A DNA stretch of 64,000 bases from Flavobacterium aquariorum (GCF_003254745.1 NZ_QKXH01000001.1:1-64000), one strand, 5' to 3'; counted from the first letter of the stretch, positions 25,501 to 34,022 are shown. Notes: a model not told the origin generated them from the letters alone. Translations and numbers: made by a program.

Positions 25501-27072
25501 ATAATATTCTTGATTAGGTAATCCGTAACGATATCCGCGACCACGACCAATAGGCGTGGCCTGCTTTTCACCGTCTTTTACACACAACAAAATATCGTGC
25601 GCATTGGCATCTTCCTTATTTACATAATAGGTGTTATTAGTCGCTATTAATTTTACATCGTGTTTTTGAGAAAAAGCAACCAAGGTTTGATTTACACGAT
25701 TTTCATCCTCTTGATTATGACGCATAATTTCGAGATAAAAATCGGAACCAAATTGTTCTTTCCACCAAATTAAGGCTTCTTCAGCTTGGTTTTCACCGAT
25801 ATTCAGAATTTTACTCGGAATCTCTCCGTATAAATTCCCAGACAAAACCATGATATCTTCCTTGTATTTTTCTACAATTGCTCTGTCAATTCTCGGCACA
25901 TAATAAAAACCCGCAGTGTATGCAATCGAAGCCATTTTGGCCAAATTGTGATATCCTTTTTTGTTTTTGGCCAACAAAACCACTTGATAACCATTGTCCT
26001 TTTTGGATTTATCCAAATGGTTTTCACAGATATTAAATTCGCACCCTACAATAGGCTTGATTTCGGTTTCTGTGGGTTCTTCTCCTTTTTCTACTAACTC
26101 CTTATTTTTGGCAGAAGCCGATTTGTTGTGATTCATTACTGCACTCACAAAATGGAATGCTCCCATCATATTTCCCGTATCCGTCATCGCAACGGCAGGA
26201 AATTTATTTTTGGCCGTCACCGAAACCAAAGCCCCAATAGCAATGGTCGACTGCAAAACCGAAAACTGTGTATGGTTGTGTAAATGCGCGAAAGACGCAT
26301 CTACCAATACTTTTTTATTCTCTGTAAGTTCTTCTTTCGAAACCGAAACAGCTTGTTTTTCGCCAAATTGAAGTCGGATTCTCTCGGAAGCTTCTTTTAG
26401 GTTAATGTGTTTTAAACCGATTAACTCAATTTCGTGCGGATTTTTACTTTTGAAATCCTTGAAATAACCTATTTCGACATCAAGCTCTTCTTTGGTAAAA
26501 ATATCTCTACGGATCAATTCCAAGAAACAACGCGTGGTAGCCTCAACGTCGGCAGTTGCGTTGTGTGCTTCCGCAAAAGGAACGTTGAAAAGATAACTAT
26601 GCAATTCGGTTAACGTAGGCAGTTTAAATTTTCCTCCACGTCCTCCAGGCAATTTCAATAACGAAGCAGTAACCTCGGTACAGGTATCCAGAATTGGCAT
26701 TTCACCCATTGGCGAAGTAACACCCATTCTGTAGAATTCACAGCCCATAATATTGATATCAAAACCTAGATTCTGACCCACAATAAATTTGGCTTTACCT
26801 AAAGCTACATTGAATTTCTCCAAAACTTCAGCCAAAGAAATTCCTTCGGCTTCGGCCAATTCGGTAGAGATTCCGTGAATACGCTCGGCATCGTACGGAA
26901 TGTTGAATCCTTCGGGTTTTACCAAATAATCCTGATGCTCGATGAGTTTCCCCATGTCGTCGTGCAACTGCCACGCGATTTGAATACATCTTGGCCAGTT
27001 GTCGGTGTCAGAAATGGGTGCGCCCCATTTCTTGGGTAATCCTGTAGTTTCGGTATCGAATATTAAATACAT
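22549..27072 (-). CDS. dnaE: DNA polymerase III alpha subunit with fused N-terminal exonuclease
   Basis: Replicative polymerase, 1507 residues, longer than the about 1160 of E. coli DnaE. Residues 1-190 are a DnaQ-like DEDDh exonuclease: FDTETTGLP (Asp6, Glu8), NLGFDIN (about 101) and HNATADVEAT (His170, Asp175). A linker leads to a PHP domain beginning HLHNHTQFS (about 263), the palm with PDIDIDFDDE (about 688), then finger, HhH and OB domains. The exonuclease residues are intact, so it should proofread. The fused layout is known in Bacteroidota. Monocistronic; a TAACTTTG box lies at 27086-27093. Confidence 0.96.
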   Translation of the reverse strand: MYLIFDTETTGLPKKWGAPISDTDNWPRCIQIAWQLHDDMGKLIEHQDYLVKPEGFNIPYDAERIHGISTELAEAEGISLAEVLEKFNVALGKAKFIVGQNLGFDINIMGCEFYRMGVTSPMGEMPILDTCTEVTASLLKLPGGRGGKFKLPTLTELHSYLFNVPFAEAHNATADVEATTRCFLELIRRDIFTKEELDVEIGYFKDFKSKNPHEIELIGLKHINLKEASERIRLQFGEKQAVSVSKEELTENKKVLVDASFAHLHNHTQFSVLQSTIAIGALVSVTAKNKFPAVAMTDTGNMMGAFHFVSAVMNHNKSASAKNKELVEKGEEPTETEIKPIVGCEFNICENHLDKSKKDNGYQVVLLAKNKKGYHNLAKMASIAYTAGFYYVPRIDRAIVEKYKEDIMVLSGNLYGEIPSKILNIGENQAEEALIWWKEQFGSDFYLEIMRHNQEDENRVNQTLVAFSQKHDVKLIATNNTYYVNKEDANAHDILLCVKDGEKQATPIGRGRGYRYGLPNQEYYYKSEEEMKKLFADLPDAIVNIQEIVDKVEIYSLYRDVLLPKYDIPEEFIVPEDEADGGVRGENKYLRHLTMVGAEKRYGEITPDIQERLDFELLTISNSGYPGYFLIVQDFIAKAREMDVSVGPGRGSAAGSAVAYCLGITNIDPIKYDLLFERFLNPDRVSMPDIDIDFDDEGRGRVMDYVINKYGANQVAQIITYGKMATKSAIRDTARVLDLPLFEADRIAKLIPGMMPSKWNLARFISESEDEVKKALRSDEFENVKELIAIANEDSLAGETIQQAKILEGSMRNTGIHACGVIITPSDITNFVPVTTAKDSDLYVTQFDNSVAESAGLLKMDFLGLKTLTLIKDTVKLVKYRTGIQLDPDTFPIDDVKTYELFQRGETVGIFQYESPGMQKYMKDLKPTVFGDLIAMNALYRPGPLEYIPSFVRRKNGDEEIKYDLDACAEYLSETYGITVYQEQVMLLSQSLAGFTKGEADVLRKAMGKKQKDVLDKMKPKFVTQAAEKGHDAKILEKIWKDWEAFASYAFNKSHSTCYAWIAYQTAYLKAHYPAEYMAAVLSNNMSDIKQVSFFMEECKRMGLQVLGPDVNESFYKFTVNDDYAVRFGMGAIKGVGQGAVATIVENRKDGKYKSIFDLTKRIDLRAANKKALENLILAGGFDSFEGTTRAQYFHDDGDGITFYEKSIKYGSKFQENENSSQVSLFGESSDVQIAEPVVPPCEDWSTMEKLAKEKEVVGIYISGHPLDDYKFEMKYFCNAKLEALKNMEAYVGKNLTFGGIITNVQHRVAKNGKGWGTFMLEGYDESYEFKIFGEEYLKFRHFFIQNNFTFMKVMIKEGWVNQDTGKKTDPRMQFVLVQYLQDVLSTFAKKLILLLNIKDIETEFIHKLNRLFQDHRGDNTVSFEIMELEKIKRIVEATPEFVENEEESFVDENEEGTELAEIKPVTEVEEIKVVTKLSMPSRKLKVQISNELLFELEKMQINFKLN

Positions 27073-27104
27073 AGTTTCTGAAAAGCAAAGTTAAAGTTCC
27101 AAAT

Positions 27105-27137
27105 TGCTTCGCCTGTTCGCCTAATGAGGCTCGAGTC
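27105..27137 (+). repeat. third copy-like occurrence of the CTTCG..CTCG insert
   Basis: GCTTCGCCTGTTCGC, seven extra bases, GGCTCGAGTCC. It resembles the 26-bp insert found inside elements E2 and E3 (ACTTCG-C-GTTCGCT-CGCTCGTG), here free-standing between dnaE and the PKD lipoprotein and close to where a -33 box of dnaE would lie. Confidence 0.5.
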
Positions 27138-27357
27138 CAAGTTTTTATTGCCTTAAAATATTGATTTTATGGACAGTAAAAAGTGTTCAAACACAAAATG
27201 GTGGAAGTTCAAATTTAGGTTTTTTATGGGGATTGAGAAGTCTTAAGTTATTAACAACTTTTAAAATAAATCATATAGTTTTATACAATTGTAAGAATAT
27301 GTATAAATTTGTAAATTAACAATGAAAATAATACTTTTAAAACCCCATTCCCTAATT

Positions 27358-28752
27358 ATGAAAAAAAATCTTTTTGCACTTATAATATTTGTAACGGCAT
27401 GCAGTAATAATGACAATCCTGATATTGAACAAAATAAATTAACCGCTAACTTTAAATTTGAATCAAATACATTCTATGTTGGTAATGATATTAAAATAAC
27501 TGACATTTCCGAGTCAGATTTAAAAATTGTTTCTTATTCATATGAATTTGGCAATAGTACTAAATCAACAGAAACAAACCCAGTAATTCAATATAATGAC
27601 CCAGGAGAATACACTATTACACTATCTATAAAGGATATTAATGGTAATACCTCAAGCACTTCTGTTAAAATTACCGTACTTATGTACGAACCTTACGATT
27701 ACATAGAAGAATCCTCTCTTCCAAATGCTGGATTTTTCCCTTTAGAAATAGGCATTTATAACAATCACATATTTTATACTCAATATTACAGTCCTGATTA
27801 TAGTAAAATAACTGCCTATTATAGACATGTTGAATTTGATGAAAATGACAAAACTTTTAATTACAAATTACTTTCTGAAAGTACCCGAAATTCTGGCCAT
27901 TCACATACTACTTTTTTAAATAACGGAAATAAAATTGTAAATTTAATAGAAACTCTAGGAACTAGTTTATGGATCAGTGAAGCAGTTGAAACAAATTCCG
28001 ATTGGAGTACTATACTTAGCAAAAACATATCTACACTAACTACTTATGGCTCAGTATCCAATATTAATAATTTCTATTTTTATGGTTCCAAAGATGGAAA
28101 TCCGGCCATTGAAATTAGAGATGAATCTGGTAAGTTAACCAATACAATAGATTATATAAATGACATTAAAAATGGTTTTATTGGTGACTTAATCAAAAAT
28201 GGAAACTCTTATATTGGTTTTGGGGGAAAATTTGAAAATTCATCAGGAATGAAAGATTTTGAAAATTATAAACCTTTGATTTTGTTTTTTGACGAAAATC
28301 TTCAATTAATTAAATACAAACTTTTTGATTCAACTTTATTGTCAAATAGATTAAAAAGTTGGAATGACTTGAACGGTTCTTTTTTAATAAGGAAATTATC
28401 TAATGGCAATTTCGTCTTATATAGCCATGATGAAATAAGAATAATTAATCCTCTTGGAGAAGAAATTAAATTTATAAAAATTGAAAATATTAGCAATTAT
28501 GACGTTAATGGTCTTATAGTTATAAATGACGAATTTATCATTTCAACTTATAGGAAAATTTTAAAATATGACAATAATGGTACTCTAATAAAAGGAATTA
28601 ATTTTAAGGGCGAAATAACTCCAGGTTTTGTTACGAAAAATAATACGATCTATTTCACTTCAGGATATGCTTCTCTATCTAATAATGTAACAGTATTCAA
28701 AACTTTCATTGGAGCAATAGACTCAAGTTTAAATTTCATAAAAATTAAATAA
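27358..28752 (+). CDS. PKD-domain lipoprotein
   Basis: 464 residues from the chosen start. Lipoprotein signal MKKNLFALIIFVTACSNN (lipobox VTAC), then one PKD domain (about 25-105; SYEFGNSTKSTE..NPGEYTITLSIKD-type pattern), then a repetitive region of short strands with many Asn/Tyr that could form a beta-propeller. The start at 27358 is preferred over 27322 because it gives a proper signal and because a TAAATTTG box at 27304-27311 leaves almost no leader for 27322. A surface or periplasmic location is likely. The ligand is unknown. Confidence 0.7.
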   Translation: MKKNLFALIIFVTACSNNDNPDIEQNKLTANFKFESNTFYVGNDIKITDISESDLKIVSYSYEFGNSTKSTETNPVIQYNDPGEYTITLSIKDINGNTSSTSVKITVLMYEPYDYIEESSLPNAGFFPLEIGIYNNHIFYTQYYSPDYSKITAYYRHVEFDENDKTFNYKLLSESTRNSGHSHTTFLNNGNKIVNLIETLGTSLWISEAVETNSDWSTILSKNISTLTTYGSVSNINNFYFYGSKDGNPAIEIRDESGKLTNTIDYINDIKNGFIGDLIKNGNSYIGFGGKFENSSGMKDFENYKPLILFFDENLQLIKYKLFDSTLLSNRLKSWNDLNGSFLIRKLSNGNFVLYSHDEIRIINPLGEEIKFIKIENISNYDVNGLIVINDEFIISTYRKILKYDNNGTLIKGINFKGEITPGFVTKNNTIYFTSGYASLSNNVTVFKTFIGAIDSSLNFIKIK

Positions 28753-28793
28753 TGTTATTTTTTAAAAAAACCAATTTAAATTTAACTATACAT

Positions 28794-28831
28794 AGAGGCC
28801 ATCCGAAAATGATTGTTCGGACGGCCTCTTT
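28794..28831 (+). terminator. terminator of the PKD lipoprotein gene
   Basis: Long stem AGAGGCC-a-TCCGAA / TTCGGA-c-GGCCTCT with one A-C mismatch, followed by TTTTG. Confidence 0.85.
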
Positions 28832-29560
28832 TGTTACAATAGTTTTAGATGTTGATTCTCATACACTTTATTCGTTGCACAAATCGTTTCGACGAAACTT
28901 AAGATTGTAGTTAATTATATTCTCAACGGGTTGAAATCCATTCTCGGCGCCTGTAAATCCTCAAAATTCCAATTGTAAAAACAACATTTCTCGAACACGC
29001 CAAATGTCCTTTCGGACGAGTGAGGGATAGAAGCTAGCTACCGAAGTAGCGCGGATAGCCCGACAGCGTTGAGGAAAGGGGCTGTATAAGCGGTGCAAAA
29101 AGTAAGCCCCTTTCCTCAACGGTGGCACGCCCAACTTATTTATAGTTTTAGATTCATCCAAAAACCTACTTTCTAATCAAATATTCATCTGTTCTTTTTT
29201 TTGGATGTCGTAGTATTTTAGCAAAAAAAGTGAGGTCTAAAAACTCAAAAAAAGCATTATTTACAGCTTCATAAATTGGTTTTTTAGTTAATTTTTATCA
29301 AATATTAAGAATACAAAATATAACAATAATCACTATTTTTTAAATTTTTGTTGTGATTTTTTAATCAAATTAGATATTTATGCGTTTTATTTGTAATAAA
29401 TTTGCAAATTATTAAAAACACAACAAAAAGCATCAAATCTACTTTGAAAAGAAATTCAAAGTCAAATTAAGAAAGTGTATTTTTTTATCGAAAACAACGA
29501 ACTAAAGTGCAATAGTGTTGTAAAGCCCTTTTGGGTATCGTATATAAACACTTTTCTAAA
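28832..29560. other. gene-free stretch upstream of leuC
   Basis: About 730 bases with no credible gene. It holds the GC-richer structured repeat at 29011-29131 and AT-rich sequence. A possible TAAATTTG box at 29397-29404 lacks a TTG partner; a 7-bp hairpin CTTTGAA/TTCAAAG lies near 29450. No leader peptide with leucine codons and no T-box-like structure was recognised. Confidence 0.5.
29011..29131 (+). repeat. structured repeat E5 (GGGATAGAAG...GCGGATAGCCCGAC type)
   Basis: Contains GAGGGATAGAAGCTAGC, a small hairpin GCTAC-CGAA-GTAGC, GCGGATAGCCCGACAGC, and a perfect 15-bp stem (29068-29082 with 29106-29120, 23-base loop). The AGCGGATAGC core resembles the right arm of E1, so it may be a diverged relative. 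It is markedly GC-richer than its surroundings. Confidence 0.6.
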
Positions 29561-29590
29561 TTGACGACTCTCTTTTCTTTTTTAAATTTG
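29561..29590 (+). promoter_or_regulatory. leuC promoter
   Basis: TTG (29561-29563), exactly 19 bp, TAAATTTG (29583-29590). Transcription would start near 29596, giving a leader of about 65 bases before the leuC ATG. Confidence 0.8.
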
Positions 29591-29660
29591 TTGCCAATGA
29601 TATAATTGTTTAGGAAATTGTCCTGATTATAAAAGAGAAATACACTAAAAAATAGTTAAA

Positions 29661-31055
29661 ATGAGTACTACATTATTCGACAAAGTATGGGATTCGCACG
29701 TGGTGCGTAAAATAGAAGATGGACCAGATGTGTTTTTTATTGACCGTCATTTTATTCACGAAGTGACTAGTCCTGTAGCTTTTTTAGGTTTAAAAGAAAG
29801 AGGTATTAAGGTATTGTATCCTGAGCGTACTTTTGCAACTGCCGATCATAATACACCAACTATAAACCAACACTTACCGGTTGCCGATGCCTTATCTGCC
29901 AACCAATTGAAAGCGTTGGAAGACAATGCAGCTGAATATGGTATTTCACACTGGGGATTGGGACACCAAAAAAATGGTATTGTTCACGTAGTAGGACCTG
30001 AAAACGGAATTACTTTGCCTGGTGCAACTATCGTTTGTGGTGACTCTCATACTTCTACTCACGGTGCTTTTGGAGCTATTGCTTTTGGTATCGGAACTTC
30101 AGAGGTGGAGATGGTTATGGCTACTCAATGTATTATGCAGCCTAAGCCAAAGAAAATGCGTATCAACGTAAATGGAACTTTAAGTAAAGGTGTGGGTCCA
30201 AAAGACGTTGCACTATATATTATTTCAAAATTAACTACTTCGGGCGGAACAGGATATTTTGCTGAATATGCCGGAAATGTTTTTGAAGAAATGTCAATGG
30301 AAGGTCGTATGACCGTTTGTAACTTGAGTATCGAAATGGGTGCCCGTGGTGGTATGATTGCTCCTGACCAAAAAACTTTCGATTTCTTAGAAGGACGTTT
30401 ATACGCTCCAAAGGGCGAAGCTTGGACAAAAGCAGTTGAGTATTGGAAAACCTTGAAAACTGATGCTGATGCCGTTTTTGATGCTGAATTGAACATCGAT
30501 GCTGCTGATATCGAACCAATGATTACTTATGGTACGAATCCTGGTATGGGAATTGGTATCACAAAACATATTCCAAACGCCAACCAAGTGGAAGGTGGTG
30601 AGGAAACTTATAAAAAATCTTTGGCCTATATGGGCTTCCACGAAGATGACGTGATGATTGGGAAACCAATTGATTTTGTTTTCCTTGGAAGTTGTACAAA
30701 TGGTCGTATTGAAGATTTTAGAGCTTTTACAGAAATTGTAAAAGGAAGAAAAAAAGCAGAAAATGTTACAGCTTGGTTAGTTCCAGGTTCTCACGTTGTA
30801 GAAGCACAGATTAAAGAAGAAGGTCTTTTGGACATACTTACTGAAGCTGGTTTTGTATTGCGTCAGCCAGGTTGTTCAGCTTGTTTGGCAATGAACGATG
30901 ATAAAGTTCCTGCAGGAAAATATGCGGTAAGTACATCAAACAGAAACTTTGAAGGTCGTCAAGGTCCTGGTTCAAGAACGCTATTGGCCAGCCCAATTAT
31001 GGCTGCTGCTGCTGCCGTTACTGGAAAACTGACAGATCCAAGAGAATTGATGTAA
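29661..31055 (+). CDS. leuC: 3-isopropylmalate dehydratase large subunit
   Basis: With LeuD, isomerises 2- to 3-isopropylmalate in leucine synthesis; a 4Fe-4S aconitase-family enzyme. 464 residues, canonical. Cluster cysteines are seen in [12 protein letters not shown] (about 347) and [10 protein letters not shown] (about 407-416). [13 protein letters not shown] (about 129) is the active-site loop. First gene of the leu locus, behind a good promoter. LeuD is not immediately next: a repeat-flanked four-helix-bundle gene intervenes. Confidence 0.97.
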   Translation: MSTTLFDKVWDSHVVRKIEDGPDVFFIDRHFIHEVTSPVAFLGLKERGIKVLYPERTFATADHNTPTINQHLPVADALSANQLKALEDNAAEYGISHWGLGHQKNGIVHVVGPENGITLPGATIVCGDSHTSTHGAFGAIAFGIGTSEVEMVMATQCIMQPKPKKMRINVNGTLSKGVGPKDVALYIISKLTTSGGTGYFAEYAGNVFEEMSMEGRMTVCNLSIEMGARGGMIAPDQKTFDFLEGRLYAPKGEAWTKAVEYWKTLKTDADAVFDAELNIDAADIEPMITYGTNPGMGIGITKHIPNANQVEGGEETYKKSLAYMGFHEDDVMIGKPIDFVFLGSCTNGRIEDFRAFTEIVKGRKKAENVTAWLVPGSHVVEAQIKEEGLLDILTEAGFVLRQPGCSACLAMNDDKVPAGKYAVSTSNRNFEGRQGPGSRTLLASPIMAAAAAVTGKLTDPRELM

Positions 31056-31058
31056 AAA

Positions 31059-31114
31059 GGCTGTGGGCTTTGAGCCGTCGGCTATCGGCAGATTGCTCAA
31101 AGCCCAATGCCGAT
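31059..31114 (+). repeat. left heptamer array of the four-helix-bundle insertion
   Basis: Eight contiguous heptads beginning three bases after the leuC stop: GGCTGTG, GGCTTTG, AGCCGTC, GGCTATC, GGCAGAT, TGCTCAA, AGCCCAA, TGCCGAT. All share GC at positions 2-3. Within it GGGCTTTGAGC (31065-31075) and GCTCAAAGCCC (31095-31105) form a perfect 11-bp inverted repeat. Confidence 0.8.
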
Positions 31115-31121
31115 CGTCCAT

Positions 31122-31475
31122 ATGAGAGATTTTAGAAAATATAATGTTTGGCAAGAAAGTCATTTGTTTACACTTGAAGTTTATCAAGCAACGAAAGAAT
31201 TTCCAAAAGAAGAATTATTTGGATTAACAAGTCAATTGAGAAGAGCAGTTTCTTCTATTCCAACAAATTTTGCTGAAGGTTGTGGTTCTAATTCCGAAAA
31301 AGAATTTGCAAGATATTTGAATATTGCAATTGCTTCCTGCTCAGAAGTTGAATATTTATTATTGCTTTCTTCTGACTTGAAATATTTAAAACCTGAAATT
31401 CATCAGACTTTAGAAAGCAAAGTAATTCAAATTAGAAAACAGATTTATCAATTAAGACTAAAATTAAATCAATAA
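31122..31475 (+). CDS. four-helix-bundle protein (S23/IVP family) inserted in the leu operon
   Basis: 117 residues from ATG 31122 (MRDFRKYNVWQ). Pattern of the 23S-rRNA intervening-sequence protein (S23) family: W-x-x-S near the N terminus, LTSQLRRAVSSIPTNFAEGC, then EFARYLNIAIASCSEVEYLL and a final amphipathic helix. The family forms pentameric four-helix bundles and is related to the Avd protein of diversity-generating retroelements. Its cellular role is unknown and no reverse transcriptase is nearby. It sits between leuC and leuD and is bracketed by heptamer arrays (31059-31114 and 31490-31524). The start at 31107 is rejected because it lies within the left array. Confidence 0.9.
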   Translation: MRDFRKYNVWQESHLFTLEVYQATKEFPKEELFGLTSQLRRAVSSIPTNFAEGCGSNSEKEFARYLNIAIASCSEVEYLLLLSSDLKYLKPEIHQTLESKVIQIRKQIYQLRLKLNQ

Positions 31476-31489
31476 AATTAGTGCAGTTT

Positions 31490-31524
31490 TGCCCAAAGCC
31501 CAAAGCCCAAAGCCGACTGCCAAA
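31490..31524 (+). repeat. right heptamer array of the four-helix-bundle insertion
   Basis: Five contiguous heptads: TGCCCAA, AGCCCAA, AGCCCAA, AGCCGAC, TGCCAAA, preceded by one offset TGCAGTT (31482-31488). AGCCCAA is also a unit of the left array. It ends 11 bases before the leuD start codon. Confidence 0.85.
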
Positions 31525-31535
31525 AACAAATCACA

Positions 31536-32132
31536 ATGGCATACGATAAATTTAATATCCTTACGAGTAGTGCAGTGCCACTACCAATAGAAAACGTAGA
31601 TACGGATCAAATCATCCCTGCTCGTTTCTTGAAAGCTACAAAACGTGAAGGTTTTGGAGACAACCTTTTCAGAGACTGGAGATACAATGGAGACGATACT
31701 CCAAAAGCAGATTTCGTTTTAAACGATAAAACATACAGCGGAAAAATATTAGTGGGCGGAAAAAACTTTGGTTCGGGTTCTTCAAGAGAGCACGCGGCTT
31801 GGGCGGTTTACGATTACGGATTCCGTGCAGTAGTTTCTAGTTTCTTCGCAGACATCTTCAAAGGAAATTGCTTAAACATTGGTGTTTTACCTGTTCAAGT
31901 TAGTCCAGAATTTGCTGAAACTATTTTCAAAGCTATCGAAGCAGATCCAAAAACAGAATTAGAAATTAATCTTCCTGAGCAAACCATTACACTAAAAGTA
32001 ACTGGTCAAAAAGAATCTTTTGCCATTAATGGGTACAAAAAGAACAATATGATTAACGGATTTGATGATATTGACTACTTGCAAAACATTAAAGAAGAGA
32101 TTACAGGGTTTGCAGATAAACTGCCTTACTAA
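31536..32132 (+). CDS. leuD: 3-isopropylmalate dehydratase small subunit
   Basis: Swivel-domain subunit partnering LeuC. 198 residues, canonical. Features: VPLPIENVDTDQIIPARFLK near the N terminus, GGKNFGSGSSREHAAWA (about 73-89) substrate-binding loop, GVLPVQVS. A strong terminator follows at 32156, so downstream leuA-leuB may depend on read-through or on a separate promoter. Confidence 0.97.
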   Translation: MAYDKFNILTSSAVPLPIENVDTDQIIPARFLKATKREGFGDNLFRDWRYNGDDTPKADFVLNDKTYSGKILVGGKNFGSGSSREHAAWAVYDYGFRAVVSSFFADIFKGNCLNIGVLPVQVSPEFAETIFKAIEADPKTELEINLPEQTITLKVTGQKESFAINGYKKNNMINGFDDIDYLQNIKEEITGFADKLPY

Positions 32133-32155
32133 AAAAATAAATACAATTAGTTAAG

Positions 32156-32188
32156 AAACCCGACACATTTTTTAAATCTGTCGGGTTT
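32156..32188 (+). terminator. terminator after leuD
   Basis: Ten-base stem AAACCCGACA / TGTCGGGTTT with a 13-base loop, ending in a short T run. It separates leuCD from the cassette and leuAB. Confidence 0.78.
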
Positions 32189-32204
32189 GTATATAAAAAT
32201 AGGT

Positions 32205-32507
32205 ATGGTTTTAGAAATGGCTATTCTGCAGGTAATAAAAGGAGAAGAACAAAATTTCGAAAGAGATTTTGCAATTGCCAGTCAGTTCATACAATCCATT
32301 CCAGGTTATGCAAGTCATAGTTTGAGAAAATGTTTAGAGGAGGAAAATAAATATCTTCTCTTAGTAGATTGGGAGAAATTAGAAGATCATACGGTTGGCT
32401 TTAGAGAATCGGAAGCCTATTTAGAATGGAAAAAATTGTTGCATCATTATTACAATCCGTTCCCTGTCGTGGAGCATTACGAAATGGTTTTGGAGAATAA
32501 AAAATAA
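32205..32507 (+). CDS. antibiotic biosynthesis monooxygenase-fold (ABM) protein
   Basis: 100 residues from the start at 32205 (MVLEMAILQV). A dimeric ferredoxin-like ABM fold: LQVIKGEEQNFERDF, IQSIPGYASHSL, YLLLVDWEKLEDHTVGFRES, then HHYYNPFPVVEHYE. The catalytic activity is not predictable from the fold; members include quinol monooxygenases and cofactor-free proteins. The upstream frame start at 32187 is rejected because it lies in the leuD terminator stem. First gene of a four-gene cassette inserted between leuD and leuA. Confidence 0.8.
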   Translation: MVLEMAILQVIKGEEQNFERDFAIASQFIQSIPGYASHSLRKCLEEENKYLLLVDWEKLEDHTVGFRESEAYLEWKKLLHHYYNPFPVVEHYEMVLENKK

Positions 32508-32523
32508 TTTTAAATTATAAAAA

Positions 32524-33228
32524 ATGAAATCAACTTTATCTGAAATACAACAGCGTTTTGACAATGAAGTAGAGCGTTTTTCTAATTTAGAAACAGGCCA
32601 AATCAGTACTGTTGATGCCACTTTGAGTTTAGAATTATTGACCCAAGCAGCTAACGCCTGTTGTCCTGATGCCATACAGGTTTTGGATTTGGGCTGTGGT
32701 GCAGGTAACTATTCTTTGAAATTATTAGATCTTATTCCTGATTTTGATTCCACCTTAATTGACTTGAGCCAACCGATGCTGGACAAGGCTAAAGAAAGAA
32801 TTTTTAAAGCTTCGGAAGGGAAAATCACCACTATTCAAACTGATTTTTTGAGTATGGAATTGCCCAGCGAAACTTTTGATATTGTGATGACCGGAGCAGC
32901 GATGCATCATTTGAGAGCAGATGAAGAATGGGAAACGGTTTTCTCCAAAATATATAAAAGTCTAAAAAAGGGAGGCTGTTTTTGGATTTCAGATCTAATA
33001 AAACACGACCATCCTGCTATTGACCAATTGATGTGGAAACGCTATGCAGATTATTTAGAAGGTGTGGGTGGCAAAGCATATCAAGAAAATGTGTTCGATT
33101 ATATTGCCAAAGAAGATACTCCCCGATCTGTGATGTATCAATTGGAAGTATTAAAGAAAGTAGGCTTTTCGTATGTGGACGTTTTACATAAAAACAGTAA
33201 TTTCTCCGTATTTGGAGGTATAAAATAA
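32524..33228 (+). CDS. class I SAM-dependent methyltransferase
   Basis: 234 residues. The Rossmann motif I VLDLGCGAGNYSLKL (about 58-72), the acidic strand STLIDLSQPMLDKA and motif IV FDIVMTGAAMHHL (about 119-131) are typical of methyltransferase family 11/25. The substrate is unknown. It lies 16 bases after the ABM gene and six bases before a second methyltransferase, so it is in one transcript with both. Confidence 0.88.
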   Translation: MKSTLSEIQQRFDNEVERFSNLETGQISTVDATLSLELLTQAANACCPDAIQVLDLGCGAGNYSLKLLDLIPDFDSTLIDLSQPMLDKAKERIFKASEGKITTIQTDFLSMELPSETFDIVMTGAAMHHLRADEEWETVFSKIYKSLKKGGCFWISDLIKHDHPAIDQLMWKRYADYLEGVGGKAYQENVFDYIAKEDTPRSVMYQLEVLKKVGFSYVDVLHKNSNFSVFGGIK

Positions 33229-33233
33229 TATAT

Positions 33234-34022
33234 ATGAAAGCAAACAAACACATACAAAGAGACGAACAGGCGACCAAAATATTTGATGACCGAAGCCTTA
33301 AAAATGATTACAGAAATCTGATGGGCATTTTAAAACCGGGCATGAATATTCTGGATGTCGGCTGTGGGACAGGCGCTATTTCAAAAGACATTGCAAAAAT
33401 AGTTGGAGAAAAAGGAAAAGTTATTGGAATTGACAATACCGAAAATTTCATTTTAAGTGGAAAGGAATCCTATCAAGACATCACGAATTTAGAATTAATT
33501 CATGTTGATTTATTTGATTTCAATCCAGAAGAAAAATTCGATTTAATTGTTTCGGCCAGAGTATTACAATGGTTGAGTAATCCAAAAGAAGCTTTGTTGA
33601 AAATAAAATCCCTTTTGAAACCAAACGGTCAAATTTCAATTTTGGACTATGATCACACGAATTTAGATTGGAATCCTGCTCCGCCAGAAAGCATGCAGAC
33701 CTTTTATGATACTTTCTTAAAATGGAGACAGGACGCTGGAATGAATAATAGAATTGCAGAAGATTTGCCTGATTTATTGAAAGAAGCAGGTTTTCATTCT
33801 ATCGAAAAAATAAATTCTGATGACTTTTATAATGAAGAAAGATCAGATTATAAATCGAAAATAGGCATTTGGTCAAAAGTTGCCGGCTCTCTTCAAATGG
33901 TAGAAGAAGGTTATTTAGACAATGAATTACGATTGAAAGCCATAGAAGAATACAACCATTGGATAGAAACCGAAGCAATTTCTATGACAATGAAATTAAA
34001 TGAAGTGCGAGGAAAAATATAA
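33234..34022 (+). CDS. class I SAM-dependent methyltransferase (second)
   Basis: 262 residues. Motif I ILDVGCGTGAISKDI (about 37-51), the acidic GIDNTENF, motif IV FDLIVSARVLQWL (about 102-114), and ISILDYDHTNLDW for motif VI, which resembles UbiE/Coq5-type methyltransferases. It is clearly different in sequence from the preceding methyltransferase, so it is not a recent duplicate. The substrate is unknown. Confidence 0.88.
   Translation: MKANKHIQRDEQATKIFDDRSLKNDYRNLMGILKPGMNILDVGCGTGAISKDIAKIVGEKGKVIGIDNTENFILSGKESYQDITNLELIHVDLFDFNPEEKFDLIVSARVLQWLSNPKEALLKIKSLLKPNGQISILDYDHTNLDWNPAPPESMQTFYDTFLKWRQDAGMNNRIAEDLPDLLKEAGFHSIEKINSDDFYNEERSDYKSKIGIWSKVAGSLQMVEEGYLDNELRLKAIEEYNHWIETEAISMTMKLNEVRGKI

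Noticed and set aside
29405-29660. Leucine attenuator or T-box in front of leuC
   Set aside because: No leader peptide with consecutive leucine codons and no T-box-like conserved sequence is visible; only a plain promoter is supported.
31122-31475. Diversity-generating retroelement, suggested by the Avd-like protein
   Set aside because: No reverse transcriptase, template repeat or variable repeat was found nearby, so only the S23-family gene is claimed.
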